Source of the DNA: Promicromonospora sp. Populi
GTDB taxonomy: Bacteria; Actinomycetota; Actinomycetes; Actinomycetales; Cellulomonadaceae
Direction: 5' to 3'
Length of the DNA stretch: 64,000 nt
Assembly: GCF_041081105.1 (NCBI RefSeq)
Contig: NZ_CP163528.1
Span: forward strand, 4,278,001-4,342,000
Shown here: positions 56,766 to 64,000 of the stretch, piece after piece
Layout: each line of letters starts with the position of its first letter
How positions within the stretch are numbered: the stretch's first letter is position 1
The notes under the pieces: generated by a model
What the model was told of the DNA's origin: nothing
Databases searched by the model: none
Seen by the model: the letters and a program-made list of their open reading frames with translations, nothing else
Position numbers and translations under genes: made by a program

Positions 56766-57668
56766 CTAGTCCAGGCCTGGGCGAGGTGAACGTCTGCTCT
56801 GGCGGATGCCGTCGAAGGTGAGCAGTGCGAGCGCCGCCCAGACCAGGGCGAACCCGGCCCAGCGGGCCGGCGGCATGTGCTCCCCGAAGACGAGCAGCCC
56901 CACCAGGAACTGCAGCACCGGCGCGAGGTACTGCAGCATCCCGATCACGGACAGAGGTAGTCGCCGCGCGGCGGCACCGAACAGGAGCAGCGGCATGGCG
57001 GTCACCACACCCGACGCTGCGAGCAGCAGCGCATGCCCGACGCCGTTCCCGGTGAACGTCCCGGCGTCGCCGAGCCACACGAGGTAGGCGATGGCGAACG
57101 GGGCCACGACAACCGTCTCGACCGCGAGGCCGGGCAGGGCGGTGACGGTGCGGCCCACGCGGTTCTTCACCAGCCCGTAGAGGCCGAACGAGACGGCCAG
57201 GCACAGCGAGATCCAGGGCAGTCCGCCGAGCCCGGTCGACAGCACGACGACGGAGGCGACGCCGAAGCCCAGCGCCACCCACTGCACGGGGCGTAGCCGT
57301 TCGTGCAGGACCAGCACGCCGAGCAGCACCGTGACGATCGGGTTGATGAAGTAGCCGAGGGCGGCGTCGAGCACACGGTCGGAGAGCACCGCGTAGACGT
57401 AGACCACCCAGTTCACGACGATCAGGACCGCCGCGATGGACAGGGTGCCGAGGGTGCGGGGCGAGCGCAGTACGTCCCGGAATTCCCCGAGCTGCCGGAC
57501 TACGGCGAGGACGATGACGCAGAACACGAGGCTCCACAGCACCCGGTTGGCGACGATCTCCAGCGCGCCGGCCGGTCGGAGCAGGGGGAAGAACAGGGGC
57601 ATCGCGCCCCAGAGCAGATAGGCGCCGACACCGAGGGGCAGACCCCAGCGATCCTGGTGTTGTGTCAC
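56766..57668 (-). CDS. rarD: RarD-type DMT superfamily permease
   Basis: The 300-residue membrane protein has about ten transmembrane helices in two EamA-like halves. GVGAYLLWGAMPLFFPLL at the start, NRVLWSLVFC and YFINPIVTVLLGVLVL, ERLRPVQWVAL match RarD. RarD proteins are of uncertain substrate; chloramphenicol-sensitivity association is by name only. Start ATG at 57668, facing away from the tRNA-Tyr gene. Confidence 0.92.
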   Translation of the reverse strand: MTQHQDRWGLPLGVGAYLLWGAMPLFFPLLRPAGALEIVANRVLWSLVFCVIVLAVVRQLGEFRDVLRSPRTLGTLSIAAVLIVVNWVVYVYAVLSDRVLDAALGYFINPIVTVLLGVLVLHERLRPVQWVALGFGVASVVVLSTGLGGLPWISLCLAVSFGLYGLVKNRVGRTVTALPGLAVETVVVAPFAIAYLVWLGDAGTFTGNGVGHALLLAASGVVTAMPLLLFGAAARRLPLSVIGMLQYLAPVLQFLVGLLVFGEHMPPARWAGFALVWAALALLTFDGIRQSRRSPRPGLD

Positions 57669-57793
57669 TGCGTCACGATAGGTCGCGCGCGGGGTTCCGG
57701 GGCTCGGCGGGCCCTGTGGGGCTCGTCACCCGCGGGGGCAGCTTTTCGATTTCTCGCGGGGGCTGGTTGGAGGCTATGGTTGGCTCCGTTCAC

Positions 57794-57875
57794 GGCTGGT
57801 TGCCCGAGCGGCCAAAGGGATCTGACTGTAAATCAGACGGCTCAGCCTTCGGGGGTTCGAATCCCTCACCAGCCA
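57794..57875 (+). tRNA. tRNA-Tyr (anticodon GTA)
   Basis: Acceptor GGCTGGT (57794-57800) pairs with ACCAGCC (57868-57874), discriminator A. The anticodon stem TCTGA/TCAGA encloses loop CTGTAAA with GTA at 57828-57830. An extended variable arm gives 82 bases, as expected for class II tRNA-Tyr. T-loop GGTTCGAATCC is intact; CCA is not encoded. Confidence 0.97.
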
Positions 57876-57887
57876 CGTGAGTAAAAC

Positions 57888-57921
57888 AGGGCGTGACCAG
57901 CGAAAACGCTGGTCACGCCCT
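57888..57921 (+). terminator. Intrinsic terminator after tRNA-Tyr
   Basis: AGGGCGTGACCAGCG and CGCTGGTCACGCCCT pair perfectly (15 bp) around an AAAA loop, followed by ACTTCTTTG. Placed 12 bases after the tRNA. Confidence 0.8.
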
Positions 57922-58005
57922 ACTTCTTTGCTGGCTGGACGGCCCGGATCGCCGAGGACTGGCCCGGCGCACGCCCGAGGCGGCGCAACTCACACCAGAT
58001 TCGAT

Positions 58006-58034
58006 TTCACGCCAGGCCGGAGGCCATGTAGAGT
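58006..58034 (+). promoter_or_regulatory. Candidate promoter of tRNA-Thr
   Basis: TTCACG (58006-58011, four of six -35 consensus bases) and TAGAGT (58029-58034, four of six -10 bases) are 17 bases apart; the tRNA begins 10 bases after the -10. Confidence 0.5.
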
Positions 58035-58044
58035 CTTCCTCGCT

Positions 58045-58117
58045 GCCCCGATAGCTCAGTCGGTAGAGCGTCTCCATGGTAAGGAGAAGGTCAAGGGTTC
58101 GATTCCCTTTCGGGGCT
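58045..58117 (+). tRNA. tRNA-Thr (anticodon GGT)
   Basis: Acceptor GCCCCGA pairs with TCGGGGC, discriminator T. Anticodon stem TCTCC/GGAGA encloses ATGGTAA with GGT at 58078-58080. D-arm and T-loop (GGTTCGATTCC) are canonical; 73 bases, CCA not encoded. Confidence 0.97.
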
Positions 58118-58126
58118 CTGTGATCG

Positions 58127-58157
58127 ACGCGAGGTCGTCCGTTGGACGGCCTCGCGT
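58127..58157 (+). terminator. Hairpin after tRNA-Thr
   Basis: ACGCGAGGTCGTCC and GGACGGCCTCGCGT pair over 14 bases with one wobble around a GTT loop, 9 bases after the tRNA. No T-run; it may terminate or act as a processing boundary before tRNA-Met. Confidence 0.55.
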
Positions 58158-58169
58158 TCAGTCACGCGC

Positions 58170-58246
58170 GGCGGGGTAGCTCAGCTGGTCAGAGCGCACG
58201 ACTCATAATCGTGAGGTCGCGGGTTCGAGCCCCGCCCTCGCTACCA
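58170..58246 (+). tRNA. tRNA-Met (anticodon CAT), CCA encoded
   Basis: Acceptor GGCGGGG (58170-58176) pairs with CCTCGCT (two G-T wobbles), discriminator A at 58243, then encoded CCA to 58246. Anticodon stem CACGA/TCGTG encloses CTCATAA with CAT at 58204-58206. The acceptor and arm sequences fit elongator Met, not the initiator. Confidence 0.95.
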
Positions 58247-58331
58247 AGCAAGTAAATCCGTTCGGCGTCGCTATGCCGGACGACGAGAAGACACATGGCG
58301 CCTCTCCCTCTGAGGCGCGGAGGTGAGAGCC

Positions 58332-58502
58332 ATGGCAAGCAAGAGTGCGGATGTCCGCCCGAAGATCACGCTCGCATGCGTGGACTGCAAGGAGCGGAAC
58401 TACATCACGAAGAAGAACCGTCGTAACGACCCTGACCGCCTGGAGCTGGCGAAGTTCTGCCCGCGCTGCGGCAAGCACACGTCGCACCGCGAGACTCGCT
58501 GA
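58332..58502 (+). CDS. rpmG: 50S ribosomal protein L33
   Basis: A 56-residue protein, [20 protein letters not shown] at its start, with basic core [17 protein letters not shown] and end [16 protein letters not shown]. Cys16, Cys19, Cys43 and Cys46 form the zinc-binding (C+) version. ATG at 58332 follows GGAGGTGA. It lies between tRNA-Met and the HadA-like gene, the same order as in mycobacteria. The gene is short but all residues fit L33. Confidence 0.97.
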   Translation: MASKSADVRPKITLACVDCKERNYITKKNRRNDPDRLELAKFCPRCGKHTSHRETR

Positions 58503-58526
58503 GTCTCGTAGTTAGCTCACGCAGAC

Positions 58527-59012
58527 GTGGCGAACGCTGACTTCGAGGGCCGGGTCTACCCGGCCAACGCCCCCTACTCGGTAGGTCGCGAGAAGATCCG
58601 CGAGTTCGCCGCTGCTGTCGGTGCTACCCACCCCGCGCACCACGATCTCGTGGCGGCGCGGGGTGTCGGCTATTCCGACCTGGTCGCCCCGCCCACGTTC
58701 GCCGTGGTCGTGGCGCAGCGCGCCGAGTCGCAGTACATCAGCGACCCCGAGGCCCAGATCGACTTCTCGCGCGTGGTGCACGCCGACGAGCGCTTCACGC
58801 ACCACCGCCCGATCGTCGCCGGCGACGAGCTCACGACGGTGCTGCACGTGGACCGGGTCGTCACGCGCGGCCCCATCAGCATGGTGACTACCCGCTGCGA
58901 GATCTACGCGGTGCCCGAGAGCGTCGAGGTGCCGTCCCCGGAGGCCGACGGCCCCGGCGAGCCGATAGCCACCGTCACCTCCACGCTCGCGATAAGAGGC
59001 GAGGAAGCATGA
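58527..59012 (+). CDS. MaoC-type dehydratase, HadA-like (FAS1-like domain)
   Basis: The 161-residue hot-dog-fold protein starts at GTG 58527, 24 bases after rpmG. YSVGREKIREFAAAVG, APPTFAVVV and FSRVVHADERFTHHRPIVAGDEL match the substrate-binding HadA/MaoC N-terminal half ((3R)-hydroxyacyl-ACP dehydratase). It should pair with the HadB-like product encoded next; the stop overlaps the next ATG by four bases. In mycobacteria this enzyme serves mycolic acid synthesis; the substrate here is unknown. Confidence 0.9.
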   Translation: MANADFEGRVYPANAPYSVGREKIREFAAAVGATHPAHHDLVAARGVGYSDLVAPPTFAVVVAQRAESQYISDPEAQIDFSRVVHADERFTHHRPIVAGDELTTVLHVDRVVTRGPISMVTTRCEIYAVPESVEVPSPEADGPGEPIATVTSTLAIRGEEA

Positions 59013-59431
59013 GCCGCCCCGACATCGCGGCCCTCGCGGTCGGCGACGTGATCGGCACGCGCACGGTCACCTTCGACCGCGCGGCCCTCGTCCGGTACGC
59101 GGGCGCCAGCGGCGACTTCAACCCGATCCACTGGAACGACAAGTTCGCCCAGGGTGCGGGTCTGCCCGGCGTCATCGCGCACGGCATGCTCAGCATGGGC
59201 ACCGTCGTCGGACTGGTCACGGACTGGGCGGGTGACCCGGGCGCCGTCGTCGACTACCAGACGCGGTTTACCAAGCCCGTCGAGGTACCCAATCCCGGTG
59301 CCGCGTCGATCGAGGTCACGGGCAAGGTCGGGGTGATCGACGCCGACGCCGGCACGGTCCGCGTCGACCTCACCGTCACGGTCGACGGAGCCAAGGTCCT
59401 GGGCCGCACCCAGGCGCTCGTCCGCCTCTGA
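59009..59431 (+). CDS. MaoC-type dehydratase, HadB-like catalytic subunit
   Basis: The 140-residue hot-dog protein carries the hydratase-2 catalytic motif: ASGDFNPIHWNDKFAQGAGLP, with the Asp and His of the dyad, and GVIAHGMLSMG. It is the catalytic partner of the upstream HadA-like subunit (overlap of four bases). A third subunit (HadC) and murB, which follow in some relatives, are not present; the next gene is a secreted amidase. Confidence 0.92.
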   Translation: MSRPDIAALAVGDVIGTRTVTFDRAALVRYAGASGDFNPIHWNDKFAQGAGLPGVIAHGMLSMGTVVGLVTDWAGDPGAVVDYQTRFTKPVEVPNPGAASIEVTGKVGVIDADAGTVRVDLTVTVDGAKVLGRTQALVRL

Positions 59432-59529
59432 CCACGACTGCTATTCACCTTAGTTTGCTTCTCAAGCGGGCTCGGATCGGGTGTGATGCTCTCGTCCAGG
59501 TTTTTCGGAGTCAACGAGAGGATCTCTGC

Positions 59530-61782
59530 GTGACGTCCCGACGACGCATCACAGCCCTGGCCATGGCGGCCGGAGTGTTCTTTCCACTCATCCCCCTCTC
59601 GGCGGCCGCTGCGGCTCCCACGGAGATCGCGCTCGACGACGCTGTTGTCGCGTGCGCACCCGTCGCCGCCGCCGGCTCGCTCGACGAGGCGTTCACCGCG
59701 GCGGCCCAGGTCACCGGGGTGCCGGAGGACCTGCTCAAGGCCGTCTCCTACCTGGAGTCCCGCTGGGACCAGCACGCCGGCCAGGCCAGCGCCGACGGCG
59801 GCTACGGCGTGTTCAACCTCGCGGGTGGTCACGGGCTCGGTCACGCGCACGGTGGCGGCCTGCCGCTGTCCGCCGTCAACGACAAGGAGGGGCCGGCCCG
59901 CGAAGGCACCCCCGAGCTCACCCGGGCGGCGGCACTCACCGGCCTCGACGAGGCCACCCTCAAGTCCGACGCCCAGGCCAACGTGTGTGGTGGCGCGGCC
60001 CTGCTCGCGTCCTACCAGGAGCAGGCAGTGCGCGACGGCGCGACGGACGCCGCCGCTGCCGCGACGACGTCGGACAGCCTGGCGAACTGGGAGAACGCAG
60101 TGTCCCGTATGAGCGACATCGAGGGCTTCGCGACGAGCGTCTACCGGACCCTGCGCGAAGGCGCCGGGAACACGACCCCCGAGGACGGCGCGGTCATCCT
60201 CACGGGCAACCAGGACGTCGTCGTGCCCGAGGCCGCGACCACCAGTGACCCGGCCGCCGACTGCCCCGACGACCTCGGCTGCGAGTGGCTCCCCGCCCCG
60301 TACGAGAAGGACTCGCCGGACCTCCCGGACAACACGGGGAGCTACGGCAACCACGACCAGGCCGACCGCACCGGCCCGGGCGGTCCGTCGCTCGACTACA
60401 TCCTGATCCACGACACCGAGACCGCCTACCAGCCCTCGGTCAACCTGGTGCTGGACCAGTCCTACCTGGCGTGGAACTACACGCTGCGGTCCTCGGACGG
60501 GCACGTCGCGAACCACCTCGACCCGGCCGACATGGGTTGGCACGCAGGCAACTGGTTCCTGAACATGCACTCCATCGGCCTGGAGCACGAGGGCTGGGCG
60601 GGCTCGGGTGCCTGGTACACGGAGGCGATGTACCAGTCGTCGGCCAAGCTGGTGCGGTACCTCGCGGCGGAGCACGGCATCCCGCTCGACCGGGCGCACA
60701 TCATCGGCCACGACCAGGTGCCGGGCATCCTGCCCGGATTCACCAAGAACGTGCACTGGGACCCGGGCCCCTACTGGGACTGGGACCACTACTTCGAGCT
60801 GCTCGGCGCGCCCATCGGCGGCGACCTGGAGACGACGACGAACGTCCAGCCGGGCGACGTCGTAGAGGTACGCACCGGGTATGCCGACAACCCGAACACG
60901 GTGACGGGCTGCCAGCAGGCGTCGCCTGGCTCCGGCGAGTGCGTGGTGGGCGCGGGCACGAACTTCCGCTACCTGTACCAGTCGCCGTCGACCGACGCGC
61001 CGCTGGCGAAGGACCCGGGCTGGAAGCCGGACGGTTCGGCCGGCACCACCTACGCGAGCGACATCAGCGCACGCGTGCAGTCCGGGCACAAGCTCGTCGT
61101 GGACCAGGTCGAGGGCGACTGGCTGGGTGTGTGGTGGGCCGGGTCCCTGGCCTGGCTGCACAACCCGGCCGACCGGCCGGTGGTGGTGCCCGCGACGGCG
61201 AAGACCGTCACCGTCGCGGGTGACGCCCCGGCGCCGGTCTACGGCCGGGCCTACCCGGAGGTAGCGGCGTACGAGGCGTACCCGGGTGTGCCGGTCCAGC
61301 CGGTCACGCCCATCGAGTACCAGGTCGGCGTAGGCCAGACGTACGCCGTGGCGGACGACGCCGTGGCCGCCGACTACTACCGGGCCGCCTCGTTCGACGG
61401 CTCCGGACCGAACCGCAAGTTGGTGCGCGGCGAGGACCTCTACTACCAGCTGTGGCTGGCGCACCGGTACGTGTTCGTCAAGGCGGCCGACGTCGAGCTC
61501 AGCGACCCGGTGGTGGCGGACGTGACGGGGCCGTCGATCAAGGGCAGTGCCAGGCCGGGGCAGGTCCTGACGGCGAAGCCCGGGACCTACCTCCCGGACG
61601 ACGTCGACGTGGCCTACCGGTGGCTGCGCGACGGCGAGCTGGTGCCCTACGCGACCGGCTCCCGGTACCTGGTGACCGGCCGCGACCGCGGCACGGAGCT
61701 CGCGGTCCAGGTGACGGTCTCGGCCGATGGCTACACGTCGGCGTCGTACACGTCGGAACCAAAGCAGGTCTCCCGCCGCTAA
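59530..61782 (+). CDS. Secreted N-acetylmuramoyl-L-alanine amidase with N-terminal lysozyme-like domain
   Basis: The 750-residue precursor has a signal peptide (RRRITALAMAAGVFFPLIPL then SAAAAAPTE). Residues 53-210 resemble an SLT/lysozyme-like domain (LLKAVSYLESRWDQHA, GGYGVFNL). A type-2 amidase domain covers about 285-440: ILIHDTE (His294), MGWHAGNWFLN, GLEHEG, IIGHDQVPG, with the zinc-binding His set. SH3-like and Ig-like segments follow, ending in KGSARPGQVLTAKPG and RWLRDGE. It probably remodels peptidoglycan. GTG at 59530 is chosen for GAGAGG eight bases upstream; an upstream start adds 25 residues ahead of the signal peptide. Confidence 0.9.
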   Translation: MTSRRRITALAMAAGVFFPLIPLSAAAAAPTEIALDDAVVACAPVAAAGSLDEAFTAAAQVTGVPEDLLKAVSYLESRWDQHAGQASADGGYGVFNLAGGHGLGHAHGGGLPLSAVNDKEGPAREGTPELTRAAALTGLDEATLKSDAQANVCGGAALLASYQEQAVRDGATDAAAAATTSDSLANWENAVSRMSDIEGFATSVYRTLREGAGNTTPEDGAVILTGNQDVVVPEAATTSDPAADCPDDLGCEWLPAPYEKDSPDLPDNTGSYGNHDQADRTGPGGPSLDYILIHDTETAYQPSVNLVLDQSYLAWNYTLRSSDGHVANHLDPADMGWHAGNWFLNMHSIGLEHEGWAGSGAWYTEAMYQSSAKLVRYLAAEHGIPLDRAHIIGHDQVPGILPGFTKNVHWDPGPYWDWDHYFELLGAPIGGDLETTTNVQPGDVVEVRTGYADNPNTVTGCQQASPGSGECVVGAGTNFRYLYQSPSTDAPLAKDPGWKPDGSAGTTYASDISARVQSGHKLVVDQVEGDWLGVWWAGSLAWLHNPADRPVVVPATAKTVTVAGDAPAPVYGRAYPEVAAYEAYPGVPVQPVTPIEYQVGVGQTYAVADDAVAADYYRAASFDGSGPNRKLVRGEDLYYQLWLAHRYVFVKAADVELSDPVVADVTGPSIKGSARPGQVLTAKPGTYLPDDVDVAYRWLRDGELVPYATGSRYLVTGRDRGTELAVQVTVSADGYTSASYTSEPKQVSRR

Positions 61783-61788
61783 TCCTCG

Positions 61789-61854
61789 TAACCGAGTGCG
61801 GGCTTCTTGTTGGGTCAGCCGCAGCCGACCCAACAAGAAGCCCGCACTCAGTTA
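61789..61854. terminator. Bidirectional terminator between convergent genes
   Basis: A 23-bp perfect stem (61794-61816 with 61827-61849) and 10-base loop, extended after one mismatch by TAAC/GTTA, lies between the amidase and the C39-like gene. It contains CTTCTTGTTGGG on both strands, so either direction yields a T-rich right arm. Confidence 0.85.
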
Positions 61855-61864
61855 CTGCTGGGGG

Positions 61865-63211
61865 TCACCAGTTCTTGGTGACTCCCGGGACGTTGGCCGG
61901 CAGCTTCACGTTCTTCGGGTGGAAGACGTACGCGATGCCGTCCGTCGACGTCTGCCAGACGCGCTCGAAGTTCTCCCGCGTGTAGACCTGGCGCACGGCC
62001 TCGTTGCTGGCCTTGTTCGGGTCGTTGATGATCGGGTCACCGTCCGCGGTGAACCCGACCAGCACGAGGAGGTGCCCCGGGGTGCTGTAACCGGCCTCGG
62101 GCATCTCCTCCTCGTCGAAGTTGAGGGAGAAGGTCAGCGGGATACCGGCAGCGATGAACCGCTCCGCCTCCGCGAGGGAGCGCAGGCGGGTCACGAAGCT
62201 GTCCAGCCCGAACGTGCTCGCGTACGCGGTGTTGAACGGCCAGTTGCCAGCGCCCTCGTACGTGTAGTCCCACGTCTTTATCGCGGCGTAGTCGACCTGC
62301 GGGTCGCCGTTCGGCGCCTCGATGTCCTCCAGCTCCTCGGCCGGCACCTCGCGCCCGTACGAGTAGATGACCATCGAGGACGACGTCGGCGAGCACCACA
62401 CCTGGCCGCCGCCCCCGAACTCGGGGTACTCGCCGATGTGGATGAGCTGGCTGAACCGCGGCACGTCGAGCTCGACCTCTCGCCCGAGCGTGAAGTCGCT
62501 GGTGCCCGTGTAGTGCTCGTCGGGCAGGATCTCGCTGATCATGGTGCTCACCGAGGACAGGCGCGGCGAGGTCCGGGCGCCCTCGGGCCGGTACAGCCTG
62601 GCCCGGGTCTGGTACGCGTCCGGCTCGAAGCCGGCCCTCGAGACGAACGTGTCGGTGAACAGGGCAGCGTCGGTGTCGCCCTGGCCGTTCAAGGAGGTGC
62701 GGTGGATGTCGCCGACGCTGCCGTCGGCGGGCGCGAACTCGTCGCCCGACGCCCAGCGGCCCATCACGAACCACTTGGTCCAGGTCCCGTCAGCCTTGCG
62801 GCCGCGGAACTCCACCTCGACCCAGGTGCCAGTGGGGGTATCAACGTTCCAGGAGGGAACGGCCTGCTTGATCGGGTACCCGGCCTCGACGACGGGTGAG
62901 GTCCAAGTCCCGGTCTCGTAGGTGACGGGCGTGCCGTCGCCGAACGGGTCGGTGTAGTCAACGAGGTCGCCGCCGCGGGCCAGGAAGAGCCCGCCGTAGA
63001 CGTCGAACCGGAGCTCGTCGCGTTCGCCCTTGAGCAGGTCCCGGCGCCCTTCCCAGGTGGTCAGAGTGATCTGGTTGTCCGACGCCGCAGGGGTCACCTC
63101 AGGCGCCCCCGCCGCCGACACCGCACCCGCAACAATCCCTGCTTGGACCACGAGCGCTCCCGTCGCAGCCAATGCGAACGCCCTAGTTCGCAGCTTGTTC
63201 CGTACCGGCAT
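61865..63211 (-). CDS. Secreted C39-like (papain-fold) peptidase
   Basis: The 448-residue precursor has a signal peptide (RTRAFALAATGALVVQAG). The C-terminal half has a peptidase C39-like core: GGGGQVWCSPTSSSMVIYSYG with the candidate nucleophile Cys273, GHLLVLVGFTADG with His380 and a nearby PIINDPNKAS Asp. The N-terminal half is a beta-rich region common in actinobacterial members. ATG at 63211 is chosen for GGAGG five bases upstream; ATG at 63223 is possible. It is convergent with the amidase and divergent from the thiC riboswitch. Substrate unknown. Confidence 0.88.
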   Translation of the reverse strand: MPVRNKLRTRAFALAATGALVVQAGIVAGAVSAAGAPEVTPAASDNQITLTTWEGRRDLLKGERDELRFDVYGGLFLARGGDLVDYTDPFGDGTPVTYETGTWTSPVVEAGYPIKQAVPSWNVDTPTGTWVEVEFRGRKADGTWTKWFVMGRWASGDEFAPADGSVGDIHRTSLNGQGDTDAALFTDTFVSRAGFEPDAYQTRARLYRPEGARTSPRLSSVSTMISEILPDEHYTGTSDFTLGREVELDVPRFSQLIHIGEYPEFGGGGQVWCSPTSSSMVIYSYGREVPAEELEDIEAPNGDPQVDYAAIKTWDYTYEGAGNWPFNTAYASTFGLDSFVTRLRSLAEAERFIAAGIPLTFSLNFDEEEMPEAGYSTPGHLLVLVGFTADGDPIINDPNKASNEAVRQVYTRENFERVWQTSTDGIAYVFHPKNVKLPANVPGVTKNW

Positions 63212-63324
63212 TCCAGCCTCCATGTCCCGGGCTCCCTGCTGGGGTGAGCGAGCCGTCGGGGTCTGCCTATCACGGTGAGGGGACAGCGCAGAAGGAAAGT
63301 CGTATGTGGTGCTAACGTCGGCGG

Positions 63325-64000
<676 letters not shown>

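Noticed and set aside
57794..58246. tRNA cluster as an integration site for a mobile element
   Set aside because: No integrase, no duplicated tRNA 3' end and no atypical genes next to it; flanking genes are rpmG and rarD.
59445..59470. TTAG-rich stretch upstream of the amidase gene as an iron-regulator box
   Set aside because: It lacks the symmetrical TTAGG...CCTAA pattern expected for DtxR/IdeR sites.

Overview
The window reads as high-GC Gram-positive (actinobacterial) chromosome: strongly G/C-ending codons, many GTG and a few TTG starts, four-base ATGA/GTGA stop-start overlaps through long operons, an actinobacterial-type 14-gene complex I operon, and a rpmG-hadAB block beside tRNA-Thr and tRNA-Met. 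The gene content fits the Cellulomonadaceae/Promicromonosporaceae side of Micrococcales best; that placement is inference from gene content and was not tested by database search. No rRNA, transposase, integrase, CRISPR array or prophage was seen, and no gene-free stretch exceeds 300 bases.

Region 1 (1-16815): nuoB (3' end only) through nuoN in canonical order, almost every gene overlapping the next, followed by a coupled polyprenyl diphosphate synthase that probably makes the menaquinone side chain used by the complex. nuoG carries an apparent one-base insertion near 5702 that breaks its frame as read.

Region 2 (16992-44297): the most interesting part. A 2019-residue membrane-anchored surface protein (about eleven cadherin/Ig-like repeats, then about five fibronectin III domains) is followed by MoxR ATPase, DUF58 protein, TgpA-like transglutaminase (catalytic Cys position is Asp), zinc-ribbon/RDD/FHA membrane protein, PP2C phosphatase, zinc-ribbon/FHA protein, Ser/Thr kinase with an extracellular Fn3-like domain, an FHA/winged-helix-like protein and an FHA-EccC/EssC-type secretion ATPase. 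Then come a WXG100 protein with its own terminator and two parallel three-gene modules: WXG-type glycine-zipper protein, soluble partner, small membrane protein. The first part resembles the PFNA (protein kinase, fibronectin, AAA ATPase) cluster described in bifidobacteria; here it is joined to a minimal type VII secretion set. I propose a phosphorylation-controlled, EccC-driven export system whose duplicated cargo may be membrane-active toxins with chaperone and immunity genes; this is inference.

Region 3 (44435-57668): mixed housekeeping and accessory genes: fprA-type ferredoxin reductase, HtpX protease, YajQ, a small kinase-fold protein, a divergent NmrA/WYL-regulator pair around a perfect palindrome, a frameshifted winged-helix (AlkZ-like) gene, a chromate transporter, a divergent MFS/TetR pair around another palindrome, a HAD phosphatase, an AhpD-like protein and a RarD-type permease.

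Region 4 (57794-64000): tRNA-Tyr, tRNA-Thr, tRNA-Met, rpmG (L33), a MaoC-type HadA/HadB pair, a secreted amidase with a lysozyme-like N-terminus, a secreted C39-like peptidase convergent with it across a 23-bp perfect-stem terminator, and a TPP riboswitch preceding thiC, which runs off the end of the window.
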